In this document: positions 7,485 through 14,720 of the stretch, in pieces | Layout: the number at the start of each line of letters is the position of its first letter | Numbering within the stretch: position 1 is the first letter of the stretch | NCBI GenBank assembly: GCA_002329485.1 | Contig: DCTZ01000005.1 | Location: 1,213 to 24,136, forward strand | Length of the DNA stretch: 22,924 nt | From: Caryophanales bacterium UBA1427 | Lineage (GTDB): Bacteria > Bacillota_I > Bacilli_A > ML615J-28 > CAG-313 | Reading direction: 5' to 3' | Made by a program: the position numbers and the translations under genes | Notes under the pieces: model-generated | Database searches by the model: none | What the model saw: the letters and a program-made list of their open reading frames with translations, nothing else | Told to the model about the DNA's origin: nothing

Positions 7485-10339
7485 TATTCTCCCTCTTTTC
7501 TAATCAATGCTTTACCAAATAAAGCTTCCGCTTTTTGGTCAATCGAATTTACTTTAGGCGTCGTCAGGCTTTTGTCCGTCTTCATGATTTTGAGTTCTGG
7601 ATGATTAATCGGCGAAAGTTTCGGATATTTGACGCCCATGTAATATTGCGAATGATATTCTTTGCGTTTGTCCTGCCATACGCTTTCCGGCAAGGCGATG
7701 AAATCGTACTCTTTGCCGAAGGCGTTCTTCAGAACCTGTTTGGCATCGAGATGGACTTTTTCTTCCATCAGGTAATTGCATATCTGCGCGTTCGGATAAA
7801 CGATAATCATTTCTTTGAGACCGTTTGCGGCAAGAACACCGTCCATCAGGTAACGGGCAACCGGTGTCAGATGCAAACTCAGCTTGTCGCCCATCCGGCG
7901 CCAGTTATTGACGATCTTGACTTTTTCCTCTCGGGCTTTCTGGTCGCGCGATTCGTGAAGAATCGTTTCGATCCGTTTGACATCGTAGACTCTTTGGGTT
8001 TCCAAATCGTCGATTTCTTCTGCAGTCACTGGAGCCACGGTTTCGCTTTCAGCCCGAGGAGTCCGAACAACAACCGTAGTCGGCGAAGTTTGCGTTTGAG
8101 GTTGCGGAGCAGCTTGAACCTGCGGCACGGTTTCAGGTGCAGCAGGAACTTCCGCCGGAGCTTTTTTCATTGCTTCTTCGAGTTGGTTAATCCGTGCGCC
8201 CAATTTGAAACTGTACTCTTTGACATTATTGATTGATTTCGATAATTCGTCGAGCACCGTGGCATCGAGCGCCGGCGTTTCTTCTTTCTTTTCCGCTTTC
8301 TCGGCTAAATCGTCGATTCTTTTTACCAAACCGTCGATTTCGCTCCGATAGGCAAGTTGGAACGCTTCCACCGCATCCTGATAATGTTCGAATTGTTGTT
8401 TCAATTCATTATATTGATCTTTAATTTCGTTGATTACTTCCTCGGAATGAGGTTTTTCTTCATTGTGATAAAGTTCAACAATATCCAAGCGTTCTTCCAC
8501 ACCGTTGAATTTGCCCATAATCAGCTGCACAAGCGAATCCATATCGTCGATTCGGTTTTGAAGCTGCATCATCATTTCCTGGGTATTGGCAATAAACAGA
8601 TTGCTCGGTTCCTGAGATTGTTCCGGTTTGGCTCCCAGAATATTCGTGACTTTGCTTTCGATTTTTTCAATCCTTTCCAACAAGTCGCTGTTGATTGGAT
8701 TCGGTTCTTCTTTGACATTTTCTTTGATTACAGAGATTCTGCTTTCTAATTCGGTTAATTTTGCCAATAGTTCTTCATCGGCTTTCGGTTGAACTTTCTG
8801 GGCTTTTTCAGATAAAGCCGCAACCTGATTTTCTAGTGAAGTCAGTCTTGTCAGCAATTCTTCGTTTGTTTCATTTATATTATTACCGGTTTGAACATCG
8901 TTTTCCGCCGGTTTTGTTGTTTTTACGGCTTCGACGTCAGCTTTGATTTCTCTCAGCGCATCGCCAATAACTTCCACGATGCCCATTTTGTCCTCGAATT
9001 CGACCTGAAGACGTTTTTGGGCATCTTCCAATTCCAATATTCTATTTTCTATTTCTTTATTATATGTGGTGTTGCTAACTCGGTTTTCCAAAAACTCGAG
9101 TTTTGCGTTGACGCTTTCCTGCCAATCTTTGATGTTTTGGTTGGCAAATTTGGCTTCCAGGCTTTGGACGTTGCGTTCGAGGTCGCAGATGCTTTCTTCG
9201 AGGATGGCAATCGTTTCGCTCTTTTCGATATCGATTTCCTGAACAACCGGAGTTTCGTCCTGGTAATGAATCATTTTCATGATTCCGACTTCCAAATAAA
9301 TCATTTGGGAAGTCGTCCATTTCATCTTGTTTTGAATATCGATTAAAATATCTAAATATTTAAGAATCTGCATCCGTTTCAGCGATTTAGCCAGGGCGAT
9401 AAATTTTTCGTCGTCGAAAACTGCCTTCTTGCTTAGGGCGTTTCCCTGAGTCTGATAAAGGAGAAGATCGCGGCAGAGCTGAATCAAACCGTAAGTTATG
9501 CGATCGACTTCTTTTCCCGACTCGACCAATTCCTCGATAATCGATAAGGAGTTTGTGACGTCTTTGCTTTCAAACGAAGAGAGGAGTTCCAAAAGTTTCA
9601 CCTTGGAAACCCGGCCAGTCACTTTGTCGACATCTTCGATGGTTATTTCGTCGTCGGTAAAGGCGCTGACCTGGTCTAGCATACCCAAAGCATCGCGCAT
9701 TCCGCCTTCCGCAGCTTCCGCGATTCCTTCGACGGCTTCATCCTTAATCAATATACCTTCTCTTTCAATTACCCGGTTGAGCATCATGACGATTTGCGCT
9801 TTGGTCAATGGTTTGAAATCGAATCTTTGACAGCGCGAATGAATCGTCAACGGTATTTTATGGGGTTCGGTCGTGGCAAAAATGAAACACACGTGAAGAG
9901 GGGGTTCTTCCAATGTCTTTAGAAGAGCGTTGAATGCGGAGAGGCTGAGCATGTGCACTTCGTCGATGATATATACTTTGGTTTTCAACAGGCTCGGAAG
10001 AAAGTTTACTTTTTCCAAAATGCGCCGCATTTCGTCGACGCCGTTGTTGCTGGCTGCGTCAAGTTCGATGATATCCGTCGTGACTTCGTTAAGAATCGCT
10101 TCGCATTTCGGACATTTGTTGCATGGTTCGCCGTTTTGAGGATTTTCGCAATTGATGGCACGCGCAAAAATCCGGGCAATCGTCGTTTTTCCGACTCCCC
10201 TAGGTCCGCTGAAAATATATGCGTGAGAGGTTTTGTTGTACATTATCGCATTTTGCAATGTTTGTGTTACATGCGACTGTCCGACGACTTCCGCAAAATT
10301 GTTGGGCCGATAACTTCGGTATAATGCTTTATAGGCCAT
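7484..10339 (-). CDS. dnaX: DNA polymerase III gamma/tau subunit, with long coiled-coil insertion
   Basis: Clamp-loader ATPase and replisome organiser. Residues 1-180 are the AAA+ core: Walker A GPRGVGKT (45-52), zinc site Cys64, Cys73, Cys76 and Cys79, Walker B IIDEVHML (Asp126, Glu127) and the SRC arginine finger (168-170). GGMRDAL (212-218) is sensor 2, and the collar runs to about 360. Residues 365-725 form a chain of predicted coiled coils, including three 29-residue repeats (494-580) of the form LLxRLxxLExxV. A Pro/Ala/Thr-rich linker (727-770) follows. The last ~150 residues resemble the tau C-terminal domain of Bacillus DnaX (YDFIALPESVWQDKRKEY; AEALFGKALI). At 951 residues it is far longer than B. 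subtilis DnaX (about 560). ATG start with AGGAAG. No convincing frameshift site for a separate gamma form was found. Confidence 0.96.
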   Translation of the reverse strand: MAYKALYRSYRPNNFAEVVGQSHVTQTLQNAIMYNKTSHAYIFSGPRGVGKTTIARIFARAINCENPQNGEPCNKCPKCEAILNEVTTDIIELDAASNNGVDEMRRILEKVNFLPSLLKTKVYIIDEVHMLSLSAFNALLKTLEEPPLHVCFIFATTEPHKIPLTIHSRCQRFDFKPLTKAQIVMMLNRVIEREGILIKDEAVEGIAEAAEGGMRDALGMLDQVSAFTDDEITIEDVDKVTGRVSKVKLLELLSSFESKDVTNSLSIIEELVESGKEVDRITYGLIQLCRDLLLYQTQGNALSKKAVFDDEKFIALAKSLKRMQILKYLDILIDIQNKMKWTTSQMIYLEVGIMKMIHYQDETPVVQEIDIEKSETIAILEESICDLERNVQSLEAKFANQNIKDWQESVNAKLEFLENRVSNTTYNKEIENRILELEDAQKRLQVEFEDKMGIVEVIGDALREIKADVEAVKTTKPAENDVQTGNNINETNEELLTRLTSLENQVAALSEKAQKVQPKADEELLAKLTELESRISVIKENVKEEPNPINSDLLERIEKIESKVTNILGAKPEQSQEPSNLFIANTQEMMMQLQNRIDDMDSLVQLIMGKFNGVEERLDIVELYHNEEKPHSEEVINEIKDQYNELKQQFEHYQDAVEAFQLAYRSEIDGLVKRIDDLAEKAEKKEETPALDATVLDELSKSINNVKEYSFKLGARINQLEEAMKKAPAEVPAAPETVPQVQAAPQPQTQTSPTTVVVRTPRAESETVAPVTAEEIDDLETQRVYDVKRIETILHESRDQKAREEKVKIVNNWRRMGDKLSLHLTPVARYLMDGVLAANGLKEMIIVYPNAQICNYLMEEKVHLDAKQVLKNAFGKEYDFIALPESVWQDKRKEYHSQYYMGVKYPKLSPINHPELKIMKTDKSLTTPKVNSIDQKAEALFGKALIRKEGE
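8600..8860 (-). repeat. Three 29-residue tandem repeats inside dnaX
   Basis: Residues 494-522, 523-551 and 552-580 of DnaX line up without gaps: the Leu-Leu pair recurs at 495, 524 and 553, and each unit has the form (E/D)LLxx(L/I)xx(L/I)ExxVxxI followed by a polar spacer. The period corresponds to 87 nt. The DNA is diverged, so this is an old duplication, not a recent slippage product. Confidence 0.75.
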
Positions 10340-10423
10340 AGTTCAACTTCCTTTCTCTTCATTAAATAAAAACCAAGAGCACATCAACTCTGTTTTCGAA
10401 AAAAACCAATAATAATCATTGAT

Positions 10424-10429
10424 AGTATA
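10424..10429 (-). promoter_or_regulatory. Possible extended -10 promoter of the dnaX operon
   Basis: TATACT on the minus strand, preceded by TATGC, forms an extended -10 (TGn). The -35 region at the right distance is weak (TTTAAA). It lies about 85 nt before the dnaX ATG. The rest of the gap from 10340 to 10587 holds only the terminator of the next operon; no SRP RNA signature was found there. Confidence 0.4.
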
Positions 10430-10534
10430 GCATAGATTATCAGATTTTTAAAGTTATTTTATCTTTTTTTGAATTCGGCCCAGCTTTTGTGTTTTCGGCG
10501 CAACTTGTCAAATTCTTTCCTTATATATAAAGAA

Positions 10535-10582
10535 ATAAAGGGAAGCCTGAAAACTTCTCTTCGTTTTTCCGCTTCCCTTTAT
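10535..10582 (-). terminator. Long-stem terminator after the SPFH gene
   Basis: AAAGGGAAGC (10537-10546) pairs with GCTTCCCTTT (10571-10580), extendable by AT to 12 bp, and the 24-nt loop can form a further GAAAA/TTTTC helix. On the minus strand it starts a few nt after the SPFH stop and is followed by ATTTCTTTAT, only moderately T-rich. Best read as the terminator of the nfeD-SPFH operon. Confidence 0.6.
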
Positions 10583-10587
10583 ATATA

Positions 10588-11568
10588 TTACTTTTTGTTT
10601 TCTTTCTTTTCGGTTTCGCTCAAGAGTTCTTTTGCGGAAACCGCCAAACCGGCAATGCTTTGAAGTTCGGAAGGAATGATAATCTTGGTTGCCTGACCTT
10701 CCGACATCTTTGCCAAAGCTTCATAAGCTTTTAAAGCCAAGACGCCTTTGTCGACCGCAACATCTTTGATCATCTTCAAGCCCTGAGCCGTTGCTTCGTT
10801 CACGATTAAAATCGATTTGGCATGACCTTCGGCTTCATGAACCAAAGCTTCTTTTTTGGCTTCGGCACGGAGAATTTCGGATTGTTTGTCACCTTCGGCG
10901 CGAAGGATGGCGGCTCGTTTTTCCCCTTCGGCAAGCAAAATAGCTTCACGGCGTTCGCGTTCGGCACGCATTTGTTTTTCCATGGCGTCGCGGATGTCTT
11001 TCGGAGGCATAATGTTTTTGACTTCCACGCGGAAGACTTTGATGCCCCACGGGTCGGTCGCTTCGTCGAGAATTGCGCGCATTTTCGTATTAATCAAATC
11101 GCGGCTGGTCAACGCTTCGTCCAAATCAAGATCACCCATGATATTACGGAGAGTGGTTGTCGTTAAATTATCAAGCGCGCCGATTGGATTCGATACGCCG
11201 TACACATATAGTTTAGGGTCGGTGATTTGGTAATAAACTACGGTATCGATTTGCATCGTAACGTTATCTTTGGTGATTACTGGCTGAGGTTCGAAATCAA
11301 TTACCTGTTCTTTTAGGTTGACGATTCCGATTTTGTAAGGACTGTAATAAGATTTGCTTTTGGCATATGTGGTAGCCGCATTCGGATCGACCGCTATCCG
11401 ATCGATGAACGGAACCAAAAAATGAATTCCGGTATCCCAGGTTGCATGGTATCTTCCCAGACGTTCAACGACATAAGCGTTGGTTTGGGGAACAATACGA
11501 ATGTGCGAAATAATGATTATCGCAATCAAGACCAACAAAACAATAACAACGATTAAAAAAGCTTCCAT
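10588..11568 (-). CDS. SPFH/band-7 membrane protein (stomatin/QmcA-like)
   Basis: Membrane scaffold protein of the stomatin/prohibitin/flotillin/HflK family, thought to form large oligomeric rings in membrane microdomains. The 326-residue protein has one N-terminal membrane helix (residues 2-22), then the SPFH domain starting IRIVPQTNAYVVERLGRYHATW and running to about 190, with VDTVVYYQITDPKLYVYGV and RVEVKNIMPPKDIRDAMEKQMRAERER as family landmarks. Residues about 190-270 are an Ala/Glu/Arg-rich coiled coil (AILRAEGDKQSEILRAEAKK), and the tail is Lys-rich. ATG with AAGGAAG. It lies 30 nt after nfeD, its usual operon partner. Confidence 0.95.
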   Translation of the reverse strand: MEAFLIVVIVLLVLIAIIIISHIRIVPQTNAYVVERLGRYHATWDTGIHFLVPFIDRIAVDPNAATTYAKSKSYYSPYKIGIVNLKEQVIDFEPQPVITKDNVTMQIDTVVYYQITDPKLYVYGVSNPIGALDNLTTTTLRNIMGDLDLDEALTSRDLINTKMRAILDEATDPWGIKVFRVEVKNIMPPKDIRDAMEKQMRAERERREAILLAEGEKRAAILRAEGDKQSEILRAEAKKEALVHEAEGHAKSILIVNEATAQGLKMIKDVAVDKGVLALKAYEALAKMSEGQATKIIIPSELQSIAGLAVSAKELLSETEKKENKK

Positions 11569-11598
11569 AATTTTCTCTTCCTTTCTTTTTTTATTAAG

Positions 11599-12069
11599 TT
11601 ATTTAATGTTAATTTCCTGAATCGCATCTACGACCAGTTTGTTACCCTCAATCCTTGCCACGACGACTTTATCGCCTACGGCAAAAGATTGGTTGTTGAG
11701 AGAAATAGCCGTCCACGTCCGAAAATCGACAATAACTTCGCCCTTTGAGAAGGGAGTGATTTCTCGCGTAACCTCTCCGACTTTACCGATTAACCGGTCG
11801 GCATTGGTCCTTACTTCGGTGTTTTTCTGCAGCTTCGCCACAAGCGGTCGGGTTGCGAGAACCAAAATAAACGATACTCCCGCAAATACCGCCATCTGAA
11901 CGATCACGTTTGCTTCGAGAATTGCAGCGAGTAGACCCCCGATTGCACCGAGGGAAAACCAAATGGAAACTAACTCTGCGGATTCGGTTTCCAATACTAC
12001 TGCAATAATGGCTACAAGGATCCAAATAATAATCATGTACATTTGCGTTGAACCCCAAAATGATAACAT
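11599..12069 (-). CDS. NfeD-like membrane protein
   Basis: Short-form NfeD protein (156 residues, no serine-protease domain), the standard partner of stomatin-like SPFH proteins. Residues about 8-70 hold three or four hydrophobic segments (MYMIIIWILVAIIAVVLETES; VIVQMAVFAGVSFILVLATR). Residues about 90-152 form the cytoplasmic OB-fold domain (LIGKVGEVTREITPFSKGEV ... VGDKVVVARIEGNKLVVDAI). Its ATG overlaps the stop of the small upstream gene by one base (TAATG), and AAGGAGG sits 7 nt before it inside that gene, so translation is coupled. Together with the SPFH gene it probably acts in membrane organisation; no specific substrate is known. Confidence 0.93.
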   Translation of the reverse strand: MLSFWGSTQMYMIIIWILVAIIAVVLETESAELVSIWFSLGAIGGLLAAILEANVIVQMAVFAGVSFILVLATRPLVAKLQKNTEVRTNADRLIGKVGEVTREITPFSKGEVIVDFRTWTAISLNNQSFAVGDKVVVARIEGNKLVVDAIQEINIK

Positions 12070-12440
12070 TAATATACCTCCTTGGTATTAACAATCAACA
12101 TCCGGTTTCCGGTATTCCAGAGAGCACTGAATTTGTACGCTGTCTTGCTGCGAAAATCAAGCGCGAGATGATCACTGATTTCCGTAATTAGATGTTTACC
12201 CGAAATGCGTCCGTAAGATGGTTTGATGGCTATTTTGTGCAAACTTTCCGCATCATGGTTTTCCGCTTCTTCTTTGGAAACTTTCTGAATGATGATATTT
12301 CCCGATTCGCGATCGATTCCCACAGCAACCGCATAGGCGTCTTTAAAATAATTGGCCGCATGCTTGTTCAAAGTTATATTGTTTTCGTAGAGCGTAACAG
12401 CGCCTAAAGAACTGTTTTTTGTAATCCAATCTATCTTCAT
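12069..12440 (-). CDS. Small protein of unknown function, possible AbrB/MraZ-like fold
   Basis: Not firmly recognised. I place the start at ATG 12440 (123 residues), which has AAGGAGGAG just upstream and a consensus promoter; the frame continues back to 12647, but that extension is low-complexity and includes the promoter. The protein is soluble and beta-rich. Residues about 20-53 (ITLNKHAANYF ... VAVGID ... NIIIQKV) resemble the swapped-hairpin pattern of AbrB/SpoVT proteins, and residues about 76-120 (GRISGKHLITEI ... MLIVNT) show a fainter second copy, as in MraZ. This is pattern reading only. First gene of an operon with nfeD and the SPFH gene, overlapping nfeD by one base. Confidence 0.8.
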   Translation of the reverse strand: MKIDWITKNSSLGAVTLYENNITLNKHAANYFKDAYAVAVGIDRESGNIIIQKVSKEEAENHDAESLHKIAIKPSYGRISGKHLITEISDHLALDFRSKTAYKFSALWNTGNRMLIVNTKEVY

Positions 12441-12459
12441 AATGCTCCTCCTTACTAAC

Positions 12460-12488
12460 ATTATAATCAAAATAGACTTTTTTGTCAA
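12460..12488 (-). promoter_or_regulatory. Consensus promoter of the small-protein/nfeD/SPFH operon
   Basis: TTGACA (12488-12483), exactly 17 nt, TATAAT (12465-12460): a perfect consensus pair. The predicted start is near 12453, leaving only about 13 nt of leader, which is mostly the ribosome site AAGGAGGAG. Confidence 0.85.
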
Positions 12489-12490
12489 AA

Positions 12491-12510
12491 AAATGTATAA
12501 AAATGTATAA
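12491..12510. repeat. Two 10-bp tandem repeats next to the -35 element
   Basis: AAATGTATAA occurs twice with no gap at 12491-12500 and 12501-12510, starting three bases beyond the -35 box. The 10-bp period is about one helical turn, so two protein copies would bind the same DNA face. It could also act simply as an AT-rich UP element. Confidence 0.6.
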
Positions 12511-12698
12511 AAAATATTTTGTTTATATAATAGTGTATGCGCTGTATCTTTATTATATAATATTCTTTTGTCAAAACAACCGGCAAATTGTTCGTCCGAA
12601 ACTTTTTTGAAGGGGTTAAAAACGGCAAAAAAACACAAAAACTTCAATAGAAAAATTAACCAATTTTGCTTTTTTGAAAATCTTTTATAATATATTCA

Positions 12699-12727
12699 TT
12701 GTTTTATTGAAGAATTGGTGGTATAAT
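12699..12727 (+). promoter_or_regulatory. Promoter of the membrane-protein/ttcA unit
   Basis: TTGTTT (12699-12704), 17-nt spacer, TATAAT (12722-12727) preceded by TGG (extended -10). Predicted start near 12734, followed by GAGGTG and the ATG at 12759. Confidence 0.7.
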
Positions 12728-12758
12728 AATACAGAAAAAATTAACGAGGTGAATATAA

Positions 12759-13802
12759 ATGCAAATGCGTGTAACAAAAATTATAATATTAATAATATCA
12801 ATTTTATTTCCATTAATTGTAACAACCTTTATTGCCTTTTACTCTTACGGAGCCGTCGGCGGTTGGGAGAAAAATCAGGACCGTTTCATCGAATACTATT
12901 TCAACAGCAAGTATTCGACCGAAGAACAAATCGAACGTTCCGTCCGTTTCTCGGCCGCAAAATTCCAAAAGAACGTCAATAACGTAACTTTCAGAGATCC
13001 GGACACAAAAGACGCGCTTCAATTAAACAACGGCACCTTGAATTTGGCCAATGCGTTTTCGGTTGAGTCTTACGCCATCATGAACGAAATCGATGAAAGC
13101 AAAACGATTCAATACACATTCTTCATTTACGATATCGCCTACGGAACAACCGAAGACCCGATCGTCAAACCGGCCGATTTATATATCGTTTCGGTTCAGG
13201 GAGTCGGAACGGAAGCCGATCTACATCTTCGTTCGGCACTCGATTCCTTAAGCGATTCCCTCAAAGACAGCGGTTCCACCGGCGCCGCAACCCCATCGTC
13301 CGCGCGTTCCGGTTACTATCCTATTTACGACAACAATGCCGACGACCCTGAGAATGCGGACAAAGCGCATTACGTATATACTATTACCCCTAACAACACT
13401 TACATGTTCACTCATATCGACGACAACGGTGTCGAAAAAGAAATCAGCTCCATGCCTTTCTTGTCTACCAGAGAAGCAACGTTTGCGATTGTCCAAAAAA
13501 CCGGACTCGACGAAGATCCGATTAAAGTTTGGACCATCGGAACATTAACCAATATTAAGTCTTCAACAACAGCCAACAACAGTTTGAACTTCAACACTTT
13601 GCCGAATCTGTCCGAAGGTTACAAATCCGACCTCAAAGCGGCCGGATACCTGAAATTCGTTTGGCCGACCCTTTTATGGCAATCCGCAATCGCTCTTGTC
13701 ATTACGGCGGGATTATCTTATCTGTTTTATAACATTTGGACTATCGAAGACGAGGAAACCAAGAAGCTGAAACCGACAAATGTAAAGAAGGTAAAGAAAT
13801 AG
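12759..13802 (+). CDS. Membrane protein with large outer domain, unknown function
   Basis: Not recognised. The 347-residue protein has a membrane segment at about residues 6-28 (IIILIISILFPLIVTTFIAF), a polar region of about 275 residues expected outside the cell, a second membrane segment at about 308-328 (LLWQSAIALVITAGLSYLF), and a Lys-rich cytoplasmic tail (KKLKPTNVKKVKK). The outer part is acidic, rich in Ser/Thr/Asp, with a low-complexity Ser/Ala/Gly stretch near 165-185. No Cys pattern, catalytic motif or repeat is visible. ATG chosen because GAGGTG is 7 nt upstream; the second Met two codons on would be less well spaced. It is followed after 32 nt by the ttcA-like gene in the same direction. 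Confidence 0.85.
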   Translation: MQMRVTKIIILIISILFPLIVTTFIAFYSYGAVGGWEKNQDRFIEYYFNSKYSTEEQIERSVRFSAAKFQKNVNNVTFRDPDTKDALQLNNGTLNLANAFSVESYAIMNEIDESKTIQYTFFIYDIAYGTTEDPIVKPADLYIVSVQGVGTEADLHLRSALDSLSDSLKDSGSTGAATPSSARSGYYPIYDNNADDPENADKAHYVYTITPNNTYMFTHIDDNGVEKEISSMPFLSTREATFAIVQKTGLDEDPIKVWTIGTLTNIKSSTTANNSLNFNTLPNLSEGYKSDLKAAGYLKFVWPTLLWQSAIALVITAGLSYLFYNIWTIEDEETKKLKPTNVKKVKK

Positions 13803-13823
13803 GTCGTTAAGACCTTTTCTTTT
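13801..13823 (+). terminator. Weak hairpin with T run between membrane-protein gene and ttcA
   Basis: AGGTC-GTTAA-GACCT gives a 5-bp stem followed by TTTTCTTTT, starting inside the stop codon of the upstream gene. The stem is short, so it may be a leaky terminator or no terminator at all; ttcA has no separate promoter that I can see. Confidence 0.3.
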
Positions 13824-13834
13824 AGGAAAAAACT

Positions 13835-14665
13835 ATGGATATTAAAGAAATCGAAAGATTGTTGATAACGACTTACCGTAAAGACCTCTACCGCCCCTTT
13901 ATCCAGGCGATAGCGGAATACGAATTGATTAAACCCGGCGACAGGATTGCGGTATGCATCTCCGGCGGGAAAGACAGTTTAACCATGGCTAAACTAATGC
14001 AGGAATACCAGCGGCACGGCCAGGTGCCGATTGAAGTGGTATATATCGTCATGGATCCGGGATTTACAGAAGAAAATGTTGTAGCTTTAGAAGAAAACGC
14101 CAAGAAAATGGGCATTCCGATCGAAATAGTAAAATCGGATATCTTCCAGGTGGTCGAACGAATCGCCGGCGATTATCCGTGTTATATGTGTGCCAGAATG
14201 CGAAGAGGAACATTATACTCGATTGCCAAACAAAAAGGATGCAACAAAATCGCTTTGGCCCACCATTTCGACGATGCAATTGAAACAATCCTCTTAAACA
14301 TCTTTTACGGCGGGACATACAAATGCATGATGCCGAAACTGAAAGCCCAGAATTTCCCCGGCATGGAACTAATCAGACCTCTTATATATATTAAAGAAAA
14401 AGACATTATCCGTTTTATCAAGCAAATCGGGGTTACGCCGATGAATTGCGGGTGCGTGGTGGCGTGCGGAAAAACCTCGTCCAAACGCAGGGAAGTCAAA
14501 AACCTGATTGCCAACATGCGCAAGATTTATCCGAACGTCGACATCTCGATTTACCGCAGCGCGCAAAACGTTAATCTCAACTGCGCATTGGGCTGGAAAC
14601 ACGGCGACAAACAACACAGTTTCCTTGAATACTACGACGAAGATATATATTCGGACGAAAATTAA
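13835..14665 (+). CDS. ttcA: TtcA-like tRNA 2-thiocytidine synthetase (PP-loop ATPase)
   Basis: Predicted to thiolate a cytidine in tRNA (C32 in characterised TtcA) using ATP and an iron-sulfur cluster. The 276-residue protein has the PP-loop SGGKDS (43-48) that activates the base by adenylation, the CYMCARMRRGTLYSIA segment with Cys116 and Cys119, and IALAHHFDDAIETILLNIFYGG, all closely matching TtcA. The third cluster ligand is probably in the MNCGCVVACG segment (Cys205, Cys207 and Cys211), which has more cysteines than needed. ATG with TAGGAAA upstream. Second gene of the plus-strand unit, convergent with asnS. The assignment to TtcA rather than another PP-loop thiolase is good but rests on motifs only. 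Confidence 0.85.
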   Translation: MDIKEIERLLITTYRKDLYRPFIQAIAEYELIKPGDRIAVCISGGKDSLTMAKLMQEYQRHGQVPIEVVYIVMDPGFTEENVVALEENAKKMGIPIEIVKSDIFQVVERIAGDYPCYMCARMRRGTLYSIAKQKGCNKIALAHHFDDAIETILLNIFYGGTYKCMMPKLKAQNFPGMELIRPLIYIKEKDIIRFIKQIGVTPMNCGCVVACGKTSSKRREVKNLIANMRKIYPNVDISIYRSAQNVNLNCALGWKHGDKQHSFLEYYDEDIYSDEN

Positions 14666-14675
14666 TCAAAAAAAT

Positions 14676-14720
14676 AAAAAATGCAGATTAAGGTTAAAAT
14701 CCTTATTCTGCATTTTTTTA
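14676..14720. terminator. Bidirectional terminator between ttcA and asnS
   Basis: ATGCAGA (14681-14687) pairs with TCTGCAT (14707-14713), then a T-T mismatch, then TAAGG with CCTTA. The flanks are an A run on the left and a T run on the right, so each convergent gene sees a stem followed by U residues. It ends immediately before the asnS stop codon. Confidence 0.9.

Larger units (their letters stand above)
12441..12758. other. Divergent intergenic region
   Basis: A 318-nt AT-rich gap without a gene, between the minus-strand small-protein operon and the plus-strand membrane-protein gene. It holds one promoter for each direction (12460-12488 minus, 12699-12727 plus) and a tandem repeat at 12491-12510. 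I see no further RNA or protein gene in 12515-12695, only A/T-rich tracts. Confidence 0.7.

Noticed and set aside
8155..8175. Six-A run in dnaX as a programmed frameshift site for a gamma form
   Set aside because: The run is in frame as ATG AAA AAA GCT, not as A AAA AAG, and no following hairpin or upstream Shine-Dalgarno-like stimulator was apparent.
7535..8236. 233-residue plus-strand open frame inside dnaX
   Set aside because: It is antisense to a clear coding region, Phe/Arg-rich in the way reversed coiled-coil genes are, and has no ribosome site or known motif.
8891..9346. 151-residue plus-strand open frame inside dnaX
   Set aside because: Same reason: a shadow of the biased coiled-coil codons on the other strand.
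10368..10394. Imperfect hairpin in the dnaX leader (AAAACAGAG with CTCTTGGTTTT)
   Set aside because: Two extra bases in one arm and a short core stem; too weak to call an attenuator.
10340..10587. SRP (4.5S) RNA gene upstream of dnaX, as in Bacillus
   Set aside because: No GGAAGGAAGCA-type apical signature or long paired stem on either strand; only a promoter and a terminator are visible.
12569..12574. Second TTGACA on the minus strand upstream of the small-protein operon
   Set aside because: The nearest TATAAT is only 11 nt away, which is too close to form a promoter.
12441..12647. N-terminal extension of the 123-residue gene back to an ATG at 12647
   Set aside because: The extension spans the consensus promoter and low-complexity A/T tracts, and the internal ATG at 12440 has a strong ribosome site.
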